Origin: Planctomycetota bacterium
Lineage (GTDB): Bacteria > Planctomycetota > Phycisphaerae > Phycisphaerales > SM1A02
Assembly (NCBI GenBank): GCA_022567855.1
Contig: JADFGE010000022.1
Location: forward strand, 1-16,441
Direction: 5' to 3'
DNA: 16,441 bases
Shown here: positions 6,770-12,682 of the stretch, one piece after another
Layout of the letters: each line of letters opens with the position of its first letter
Numbering within the stretch: position 1 is the first letter of the stretch
Translations under genes and position numbers: made by a program
The notes under the pieces: model-generated
The model's input: only the letters and a program-made list of their open reading frames with translations
Database searches by the model: none
What the model was told of the DNA's origin: nothing

Positions 6770-7054
6770 CTAGCGACGCATCCTGACCCCCTCCTTCTTA
6801 TTCGTATGGCCGCGGAACAGCCGCGTCAGGCTGAACTCGCCGAGCTTGTGCCCGACCATGTCTTCGGTGCAAAAGACGTCGATGAAATGCCGGCCGTTGT
6901 GGACCTGGAAGGTATGGCCGACGAACTCGGGGACGATGGTGCAGGCGCGAGCCCAGGTCTTGATGGGGATGCGCCGGTTCTGGTCGCTCAGTCTCTGGAC
7001 CTTGCGAAACAGCTTCTCGTCAACATACGGGCCTTTTTTCAGTGATCGTGACAT
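6770..7054 (-). CDS. rpsS: 30S ribosomal protein S19
   Basis: S19 is in the head of the small subunit and forms a complex with S13 that contacts the A-site finger. The 94-residue product has the N-terminal RSLKKGPYVD (3-12), the IKTWAR segment (31-36) and the signature VHNGRHFIDVFCTEDMVGHK (51-70), followed by LGEFSLTRLFRGH. The ATG at 7054 has GGAAAG about eight bases upstream. It follows rplB, whose homologous end is at 7114. Confidence 0.97.
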   Translation of the reverse strand: MSRSLKKGPYVDEKLFRKVQRLSDQNRRIPIKTWARACTIVPEFVGHTFQVHNGRHFIDVFCTEDMVGHKLGEFSLTRLFRGHTNKKEGVRMRR

Positions 7055-7079
7055 GACAATTACTTTCCGGTGCTACTCT

Positions 7080-7967
7080 TCATCGAAACCGCTTCGTGCC
7101 TTCGTGCCTCTCTTTACAGCTTAAGTTGTCCATAGCGTCTGGATTTACGGCGACGAAGGATGCGGGCGTCGGACCACTTGCCGCGTGGCCGGGTTCGACC
7201 GCCCTTGGACTTGGTGCCGGAGGCGCTGGCGGGCTCGCGCCACCCTTGGACCGGCCCTCACCGCCGCCCAGGGGGTGGCAGGCATGGTCCTTGGCGACAC
7301 CGCGAACCTTGGGCTTGCGTCCCAGCCACCGGTTTCGCCCCGCCTTACCCAGGTTGATGTTCTGGTGATCCGTATTGCCGAGCTGCCCGATCGTCGCCCG
7401 ACATTCAAGCGAGACCTGGCGCAGCTCCCCGGAGGGTAGGACCAGCGTCGCCCACCGGCCTTCCTTATTGCTCAGCCGGGCCCCGGTGCCGGCGGACCGG
7501 CACATCGATCCACGTTTGCCCGGCTCGAACTCGATGCAGTGGACCGTCAACCCCGTGGGAATGTGCTTCAACGGCATGCAGTTGCCCGGCTTGGGCTCGA
7601 CCTGGCCGCGAGAACTCAGCACCACCTCTCCATCGGTGACGCCCCGTGGAGCAAGGATGTATCGCTTCGTGCCATCTTCGTACCGCAGCAGCGCGATGTG
7701 ACACGACCGGTTCGGGTCGTACTCGATGCCCACCACCGTCGCGGCAACGTCATCCAGGTTCCGACGAAAGTCGATGAGCCGGTACCGCCGTTTGTGACCG
7801 CCGCCCCGGCCGTGCACCGTGATCTTGCCCTGGTTGTTCCGACCTCCGTTCTTATGGAGCGGGCGCAACAACGACTTCTCCGGCACGGTCTTCGTGACCT
7901 CTGTGTGGAGGTTCACGGACGCGCCTCGCCGGGCGCTGGTCGTCGGTTTGTAGAGGCGAACGGTCAT
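7080..7967 (-). CDS. rplB: 50S ribosomal protein L2 with apparent frameshift near the C-terminus
   Basis: L2 is one of the most conserved ribosomal proteins and is needed for subunit association and peptidyl transferase activity. Residues 1-243 read as normal L2, including the RNA-binding domain and the conserved HPLGGGEG loop (231-238). After codon 243 (7239-7241) the open frame turns into a Pro/Ala-rich sequence unlike L2 and runs to 7080, past the expected end. One base out of register, the minus strand encodes a typical L2 tail: REPASASGT, then SKGGRTRPRGKWSDARILRR, ending in a TAA at 7114-7116. That would give 284 residues, close to the family length. This best fits one missing base near 7238-7239, either a sequencing or assembly error or a real mutation. 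The ATG at 7967 has GGA eight bases upstream. Confidence 0.93.
   Translation of the reverse strand: MTVRLYKPTTSARRGASVNLHTEVTKTVPEKSLLRPLHKNGGRNNQGKITVHGRGGGHKRRYRLIDFRRNLDDVAATVVGIEYDPNRSCHIALLRYEDGTKRYILAPRGVTDGEVVLSSRGQVEPKPGNCMPLKHIPTGLTVHCIEFEPGKRGSMCRSAGTGARLSNKEGRWATLVLPSGELRQVSLECRATIGQLGNTDHQNINLGKAGRNRWLGRKPKVRGVAKDHACHPLGGGEGRSKGGASPPAPPAPSPRAVEPGHAASGPTPASFVAVNPDAMDNLSCKERHEGTKRFR
7234..7244 (-). other. Putative single-base deletion site in rplB
   Basis: Minus strand GGT GGC GCG AGC here breaks the L2 frame. One extra C (GGT GGC CGC GAG) restores the Arg that follows the conserved Gly-Gly and joins the two L2 parts exactly. No classic slippery heptamer precedes the point. Confidence 0.75.
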
Positions 7968-8001
7968 AATGCGTATCCGTTTCGATCAAGCTGCGAGGCG
8001 A

Positions 8002-8280
8002 CTAGAACAGCTCGATTTTATCCTCCGCGTGAATCTTGACGACGGCCTGTTTCATTTTCTTGGCTCGCCACTGGCCGAACTTGTTGCGGCGCAGCTGGCC
8101 CTTGCGATTCTGGGTGGCGACACTGAGCACCCGCACCCCGTACAGTTCCTCGACGGCCCGTCTGATCTGGGGCTTGGTCGCCCGGGAGTCGACTTCGAAG
8201 CTGTAGCGATTGAGCTCGCTGGAGGCAAACGTGGACTTCTCGGTCACCAACGGCTTGCGGATGATCGTCGTCGATTCCAT
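8002..8280 (-). CDS. rplW: 50S ribosomal protein L23
   Basis: L23 is at the exit tunnel and is the main docking site for trigger factor and SRP. The 92-residue product has the N-terminal IIRKPLVTEKS (6-16), the NRYSFEVDSRATKPQIRRAVEELYGV region (24-49) and the basic GQLRRNKFGQ loop (61-70), all typical. The ATG at 8280 overlaps the rplD stop by one base (TGATG), so L23 is translationally coupled to L4. A GTG directly in front (8283) is in frame but less likely. Confidence 0.96.
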   Translation of the reverse strand: MESTTIIRKPLVTEKSTFASSELNRYSFEVDSRATKPQIRRAVEELYGVRVLSVATQNRKGQLRRNKFGQWRAKKMKQAVVKIHAEDKIELF

Positions 8281-8930
8281 CACGCGTCCTCCGTCTTTTT
8301 GCCGGCGGTGCCGTCAAGGAACGCTTGCAGCGAAGCCTTCTCTAGGACAACGAAACGATGGTTCAGCAGGTCGAACACGTTGAGCTGTTCGATCCGGGTC
8401 GTGTCGACGTTCGGGAGGTTGCGAGCGGCGAGGGCCGCGTTGCGATTCGACGGGTCAAGGGCAATCAGGCAGGTTCGGTTCACGCCGACCGCTTCGAGGA
8501 TCGCCTTGAACTGGCTCGTTTTGGGCTGCTCGAACTGAAGCTGGTCGAAACATTTGACCTCGTTGTCCACGAGCTTGGCCAGGAGGGCGTTACGGTTGGC
8601 CAGACGCCTCATTTTCTTGGGCATTCGCTGGCGGAACTCAGCTTTAACGCGAGTCTTGGCGAAGGTCACGCCTCCGCCGCGGCGGAGGCCGGTCCGTCGG
8701 GTCCCCATTCGAGCGTTGCCCGTGCCTTTTTGGCGGAATATCTTGCGCGTAGACCCATCGACCATTCCGCGGCTGCGCGTCCTGGCGGAACCTTGGCGTC
8801 GGTTGGCGTGGAACATGACGTAGGCCTGCTTGAGCAGGTTCGGCCGCACCTCGGTGCCAAGCAGCGCCTCGTCGATGGCAAGCGTTTCCACCTGCTTGCC
8901 GGTTGTGTTGTACACGGGCAGTTTGATCAT
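8280..8930 (-). CDS. rplD: 50S ribosomal protein L4
   Basis: L4 lines the exit tunnel. In E. coli it also controls its own S10 operon at transcription and translation. The 216-residue product begins MIKLPVYNTTGK. It carries the extended tunnel loop with TRSRGMVDGSTRKIFRQKGT (51-70) and GLRRGGGVTF (81-90), followed by the C-terminal Rossmann-like domain. The ATG at 8930 is chosen over an in-frame GTG at 8999 because the family starts here and an AGG lies upstream. A 180-base spacer with two inverted repeats separates it from rplC, unusually long for this junction. It overlaps rplW by one base. Confidence 0.96.
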   Translation of the reverse strand: MIKLPVYNTTGKQVETLAIDEALLGTEVRPNLLKQAYVMFHANRRQGSARTRSRGMVDGSTRKIFRQKGTGNARMGTRRTGLRRGGGVTFAKTRVKAEFRQRMPKKMRRLANRNALLAKLVDNEVKCFDQLQFEQPKTSQFKAILEAVGVNRTCLIALDPSNRNAALAARNLPNVDTTRIEQLNVFDLLNHRFVVLEKASLQAFLDGTAGKKTEDA

Positions 8931-8942
8931 CGTTTCGTACCT

Positions 8943-8995
8943 GACGGGCCGTCCCGTCTGTCTCGCCTCACCCTCCGCGGTCGGCCGCAAGCGGC
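8943..8995 (-). repeat. Two stem-loops in front of rplD
   Basis: The minus strand contains GCCG-CTTG-CGGC (8984-8995) and a 6-bp stem GACGGG-ACGG-CCCGTC (8943-8958) that ends 12 bases before the rplD start, next to its weak AGG. They lie in the long rplC-rplD spacer. They could control L4 translation; this is inferred from position only. Confidence 0.45.
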
Positions 8996-9110
8996 TCACA
9001 CCGGGCAGGGTTTCGACTCGGCTTATCTGACCCTAGTCTGTCGCGATCGTGCGGTTCCGGTCCACCGCGCTGCGGCGGAAGTCCTGTCCGGCCTGCACGA
9101 TCCCCAGCTC

Positions 9111-9800
9111 TCAGTCGCCGGCGTTCGCGAGCTTGGCTTTACTCCTGTACAACCGTTTGGCCTCTCGAATAAACAGCAGGCCGCGCACCGGTCCGGGGAC
9201 CGGGCCTTTGACCAACAATAGATTTCGCTCGGGATCGACGGCAATGACATCCAGGCTGCGAATGGTCACCTGTTCGCCTCCCATCCGCCCCGCCATTTTC
9301 TTGCCTTTCTTGAGCTTCGGACCAGTGCCGAGGTCCGTCGCATGCCCGCCGATCGAGCCCCCCGAGCGGTGCTTGCGCTGGGTGCCGTGCGACGCACAGT
9401 GGCCCTGGAAGTGGTGGCGCTTCATCACGCCTTGGAATCCCTTGCCTTTGCTCACCCCCGTGACGTCAACGTACTTGACGTTCTCGAACGTGCTGACGTC
9501 GATGCGCTGGCCCAGCTCGTATTCGCCGGCCGCTTCATCGCCGTCGAGCCGCAACTCCTGATGCCAACGCTTCGGCGAGACGCCCGCCTTGTAGTCGTGT
9601 CCGATCAACGGCTGGGAGCTCCGGCGCGGCTTGACATCGTCAAACGCCAACTGCACCGCCGCGTATTCATCGGACTCGGTCGTTTTCACCTGGGTGACGG
9701 CGCACGGCCCCGCCTCAATCACGGTCACCGGAAGGTTGGTTCCGTCTTCCGTGAAGTAGCGGGTCATTCCGAGTTTTCGCCCAAGCAACGCGGCAGGCAT
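9111..9800 (-). CDS. rplC: 50S ribosomal protein L3
   Basis: L3 binds near the 3' end of 23S rRNA and helps shape the peptidyl transferase centre. The 229-residue product begins MPAALLGRKLGMTRYFTEDG, a typical L3 start. It contains GVSKGKGFQGVMKRHHF (115-131) and SGGSIG (146-151), then the KKGKKMAGRMGGEQVTIRSL region (164-183) of the central extension. The ATG at 9800 is preferred over the upstream in-frame start at 9878 on family alignment and a GGAA seven bases upstream. After its TGA stop, the same frame stays open for 25 more codons. Confidence 0.96.
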   Translation of the reverse strand: MPAALLGRKLGMTRYFTEDGTNLPVTVIEAGPCAVTQVKTTESDEYAAVQLAFDDVKPRRSSQPLIGHDYKAGVSPKRWHQELRLDGDEAAGEYELGQRIDVSTFENVKYVDVTGVSKGKGFQGVMKRHHFQGHCASHGTQRKHRSGGSIGGHATDLGTGPKLKKGKKMAGRMGGEQVTIRSLDVIAVDPERNLLLVKGPVPGPVRGLLFIREAKRLYRSKAKLANAGD

Positions 9801-9905
9801 CAGTCGTTTCCGTTCCGTCAGGTGTCCGGGCGGTCGGCCCGTTCGATACGCTTGACTCAAACAAACGAGCGGCGGCACGTGGCCAACCGCTCAACATCAT
9901 TCTTT

Positions 9906-10214
9906 CTAGGCTTTGATCTTGACAAAGACGCCGGCCGGGACCACCAGCCGGTTCAGCGCCTCCACCGTCCGAGCGTTCGGCTCGGAGATGTCGATGATGC
10001 GCTTATGGGTTCTGATCTCAAACTGTTCACGGGATTTCTTATCAATGAATGGGCTGCGATTCACGGTGTAGATTTCACGCCGGGTCGGCAGCGGTATGGG
10101 ACCGGCCACCCTGGCTCCGGTGCGCTTGGCGTGGTCGGCGATCTCGCGCGCCGAGGCGTCCAGCGCCTGGTGGTCGTAGGCCTCCATTCGGATTCTGATA
10201 CGGTTTTCGCTCAT
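9906..10214 (-). CDS. rpsJ: 30S ribosomal protein S10
   Basis: S10 (NusE) is part of the small-subunit head and also acts in NusB-dependent antitermination. The 102-residue product has the family's IRIRMEAYDHQALD start (6-19) and the loop with GPIPLPTRREIYTVNRSPFI (38-57). The KSREQFEIRTHKRIIDI segment (60-76) follows. It is the first gene of the operon, read away from the promoter at 10309-10336. The ATG at 10214 is chosen because the family begins here. No Shine-Dalgarno sequence is visible: the bases before the start read CCTCCTCTGCG. It is followed by rplC after 105 bases. Confidence 0.96.
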   Translation of the reverse strand: MSENRIRIRMEAYDHQALDASAREIADHAKRTGARVAGPIPLPTRREIYTVNRSPFIDKKSREQFEIRTHKRIIDISEPNARTVEALNRLVVPAGVFVKIKA

Positions 10215-10232
10215 CGCAGAGGAGGGTCCAAG

Positions 10233-10252
10233 AAAAAAGCCGCCCGATCGGC
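10233..10252 (-). terminator. Possible attenuator hairpin in the S10 operon leader
   Basis: The minus strand has a stem GCCG-ATCGGG-CGGC followed at once by TTTTTT, 19 bases before the rpsJ start. The stem is only 4 bp, so a strong terminator is not certain. The 8-base string CGCCGATC occurs both at the start of the leader (10292-10299) and in this stem (10246-10253), so an alternative pairing is possible. This could be a leader attenuator, as known for S10 operons in other bacteria, but it is inference. Confidence 0.4.
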
Positions 10253-10308
10253 GTCCACCAGCCGCGGTCGCGCTGAAAACCAATCACGCTTGATCGGCGA
10301 AACTGCTG

Positions 10309-10336
10309 ATCTTACGTCGCCCCTGTGCCCTGTCAA
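10309..10336 (-). promoter_or_regulatory. Promoter of the S10 ribosomal protein operon
   Basis: On the minus strand a perfect -35 TTGACA (10331-10336) is followed after 16 bases by a -10 TAAGAT (10309-10314). This predicts a transcript start near 10302 and an approximately 88-base leader before rpsJ. The site lies in the divergent intergenic region, where a ribosomal operon promoter is expected. Confidence 0.65.
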
Positions 10337-10512
10337 CCAAGATAGCCATGGCTTGATGCCTCCGCCCACCCCATGCCGATACCTCACCGGTTCGACTCAG
10401 GAAGCCGTGGATGAGCCGGGCGACGGCCTGAAATCAGCCGGCTACAGTCATCCGTCCGCCAGCGGTCGGCCGCTCGAGCCCCGCCTCAATCGCGCCTCGC
10501 CGCCGTCGATCT

Positions 10513-10516
10513 GGAG
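10513..10516 (+). promoter_or_regulatory. Ribosome binding site of the secreted protein gene at 10524
   Basis: GGAG seven bases before the ATG at 10524. It selects this start within a much longer open frame. The rest of 10337-10512 shows no gene and no convincing plus-strand promoter. Confidence 0.7.
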
Positions 10517-10523
10517 ACCCGCG

Positions 10524-11939
10524 ATGCCCCGAACCCGGCTGTTGACCCCCATGGTGCTCGGCGTTGCGCTCCTGACCGGCCCCGCCCGCGCTCAATCGAC
10601 GCCGGCCCAGACCTTCGATCCGGTCGAGCAGGGGCTGGATAGGACACCCCTCGTGGCCTCGAACTTCGGGCTGCGGATGCACCTGCCCGCGGGATCGGTC
10701 GTCACTTCCGATCTCCGCAACAGCCAACTGAGCTACTTGATAACCGAAGGCGGGGAAGCGCCGACGTGGACCATGCGGATCCAACCCCTGACCCCCGCGC
10801 TGGCCGCGCCGACGGCGGCCACGCTCGTTCAGCAGTACCTCAAGACCGTCCGCGCCAGCAGCCCGAAGGTGCGGGTCATCGCCAACGATCCGGTGACTGT
10901 GGTCGGCGCGACCGGTCAACGGCTCTACATCGAGCGGCCGGCGGGGGCCACCGGCCAAGCCGTGACCGGGTGGCTTGTGCTGGCTACCAGTGATTACGAC
11001 TTCCTCGTCTTTTCACTGGCGACCACCGCCCAGGACTTTGTGCGACTGCGGCCGGTCTTCGACGCAAGCTTCGGAACGATTCAAATCCGGCCGCAGGACG
11101 AGGTGCAGGCCATTCGGATGGCCCGGCTGGCCCGCGGACGAGCGATCATCAACTCCTTTACCCCCCAGAAGCTCCGCTCGGTGATCGGGCGAATCGGCAG
11201 AAAGGCCGTGTATCGCATCTACACGCCCTCGGCTTCAGGCCGGCGCCTGGACGACACCGAAATCGGCTACCTGACTATCGAAGGTCGCGAAGGAATGCGA
11301 GGCGAGCTCAACCCCACGCGGGCTCACGACGCCTATAGCGACATGGAGGCCGAGGTCGGCCTCCTCGTGCTCATCGAGGCGCGGGGGCTGGGCGGCGATC
11401 AGCCTGACCATTTCCTGGACGTGCAGAGCCGCTATTGGATGGCCTGGGATCGATCAAAAGAGGCCTGGTCAACCCTCCGCACCGAACGGCTCGGCAATCG
11501 GGTGCTGAATACAACGGGCGAGACCGGGGTGCGCGACTTCGGGCTGCTCAACGTCATTATCAGCTCCAAGGAGAAGATGTCGCGTGAGCCGAAACAGTGG
11601 AGCCTGCCCGATCGCGCGTATCTGTGTCAGCCGGAGGTGTTCTTCCTCGGCAGCCTGCTGCCCCGGGACGATTCGGTCGGCGAGGAGCTGGCCTTCTACC
11701 ACTACGACTCACACCGGCAGCGCATGCCGCTTCGCGTTGATCGCTGGCAGCGCACCGATGACGGCTCCGGGAATTGGACGCTCATCTCCAAGCTGGCGAT
11801 CGACGCGGGCTCCATCACGCAGATCTTCGACGCGCAAGGCAATCGGCTGAAACGCCTGGATGCCAACGGCGTCATCACCGAGCGCATCGACCCGCAGGAG
11901 CTGCAACGACTCTGGAAGGCGAAGGGTCTGTCGCGCTAA
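10524..11939 (+). CDS. Secreted protein of unknown function
   Basis: The 471-residue product begins with a classic signal peptide: basic RTR, a hydrophobic stretch (residues 6-20) and a likely signal peptidase I site after ARA (21-23). It is therefore predicted to be exported. Residues about 45-188 read like a mixed alpha/beta domain loosely resembling PsbP/DcrB-like proteins, with a FGLRMHLPAG start and a strand-rich LVFSLATT segment. This is only a hint. Residues 190-350 and 360-470 are unassigned; the last part has GNWTLISK and IFDAQGNRLKRLDANG strand-turn patterns. The frame is open far upstream, but that part is antisense to ribosomal genes. The start is set by the signal peptide and GGAG. 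The stop overlaps the next gene (TAATG), so the two form an operon. Confidence 0.85.
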   Translation: MPRTRLLTPMVLGVALLTGPARAQSTPAQTFDPVEQGLDRTPLVASNFGLRMHLPAGSVVTSDLRNSQLSYLITEGGEAPTWTMRIQPLTPALAAPTAATLVQQYLKTVRASSPKVRVIANDPVTVVGATGQRLYIERPAGATGQAVTGWLVLATSDYDFLVFSLATTAQDFVRLRPVFDASFGTIQIRPQDEVQAIRMARLARGRAIINSFTPQKLRSVIGRIGRKAVYRIYTPSASGRRLDDTEIGYLTIEGREGMRGELNPTRAHDAYSDMEAEVGLLVLIEARGLGGDQPDHFLDVQSRYWMAWDRSKEAWSTLRTERLGNRVLNTTGETGVRDFGLLNVIISSKEKMSREPKQWSLPDRAYLCQPEVFFLGSLLPRDDSVGEELAFYHYDSHRQRMPLRVDRWQRTDDGSGNWTLISKLAIDAGSITQIFDAQGNRLKRLDANGVITERIDPQELQRLWKAKGLSR

Positions 11940-12682
11940 TGAGCTGCGGGCGAGCCATCAGGCTGTGCGCCGCCCTGGCGACAGCCGCTCCGATCAGTTG
12001 CGCAGCGGTTGGGCCGGACTCGCCGCCATTTGAAGTGCTTTCCATCCACCCGGCCACCGAATCGCTCGCCGCTGAGGCCATCTACCCATTGACCACAACC
12101 CAATGGACGTACGAAACTGCCCAGCGCGGCGGGGCCATCGAGCCGGTCATCTACCGCCGCCTTCGGACGAAGCGGTTCGGCGCGACCTGGGTGACGCATC
12201 ACGGCGACGAGCGAAGCGAGTTCTGGCGGTTGGACGACGATCAGAACGTGGTGATGACCGCGGTGATCTCGCATGTGGATCGGGCCATCAGCTTGTTCCA
12301 GCCACCCCTGATTGTCGCCTATCGCGACTTGCCGCCCGGCGAGGTGCGGCAGCACGAAGTGGCGATGCGCGTTGTTGACGCACGCAACCCTTCACGCCAA
12401 CGAGAGTCGGGCAAGGCCAGACGAACGATCCAATACGTAGGGGATTACCTGATTCGCACGCCGATGGGGGAGATGCTCACCAAGCGCGTTGACGTGAGCT
12501 TCACCGCCGATCTGCAGTTTGCCGATGCGAACACTACGAGCGTGATCTATGTCGCTGAGGGCCTGGGGCCGGTCGTCGAGCAGCGGATGCAGGTCGTGCG
12601 GATACTGGGCCTGTCAGCTCGACGCCGGTATCAGACGCTGCTGCTCACGTCGAAATCGTCGGAGGATTCCGGCTCGCCGTGA
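11939..12682 (+). CDS. Probable exported protein of unknown function
   Basis: The 247-residue product starts at an ATG that shares one base with the preceding stop (TAATG), so translation is probably coupled to the gene before it. The N-terminus has a short basic segment and a hydrophobic stretch (residues 8-22) ending near C21 in PISC. This is a weak lipobox, so it may be a lipoprotein or carry an ordinary signal peptide. The rest looks beta-strand rich, with an EFWRLDDDQN segment (about 89-98) and VIYVAEGLGPVVEQRM near the C-terminus. I recognise no domain. Its last 38 bases overlap, tail to tail, the 3' end of the convergent minus-strand gene. Partnership with the preceding secreted protein is inferred from the overlap. 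Confidence 0.8.
   Translation: MSCGRAIRLCAALATAAPISCAAVGPDSPPFEVLSIHPATESLAAEAIYPLTTTQWTYETAQRGGAIEPVIYRRLRTKRFGATWVTHHGDERSEFWRLDDDQNVVMTAVISHVDRAISLFQPPLIVAYRDLPPGEVRQHEVAMRVVDARNPSRQRESGKARRTIQYVGDYLIRTPMGEMLTKRVDVSFTADLQFADANTTSVIYVAEGLGPVVEQRMQVVRILGLSARRRYQTLLLTSKSSEDSGSP

Noticed and set aside
7230..7250. Programmed -1 ribosomal frameshifting in rplB
   Set aside because: A -1 slip would give the right protein, but no slippery heptamer or clear downstream stimulator is seen, and such a device is not known for L2. A missing base is simpler.
10337..10512. Plus-strand promoter for the secreted pair (for example TACAGT at 10442)
   Set aside because: No acceptable -35 lies at the right distance; the evidence is too weak to report a site.
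9342..10523. Upstream in-frame extension of the secreted protein gene
   Set aside because: It is antisense to rplC and rpsJ and crosses the divergent promoter region. The signal peptide and GGAG set the start at 10524.
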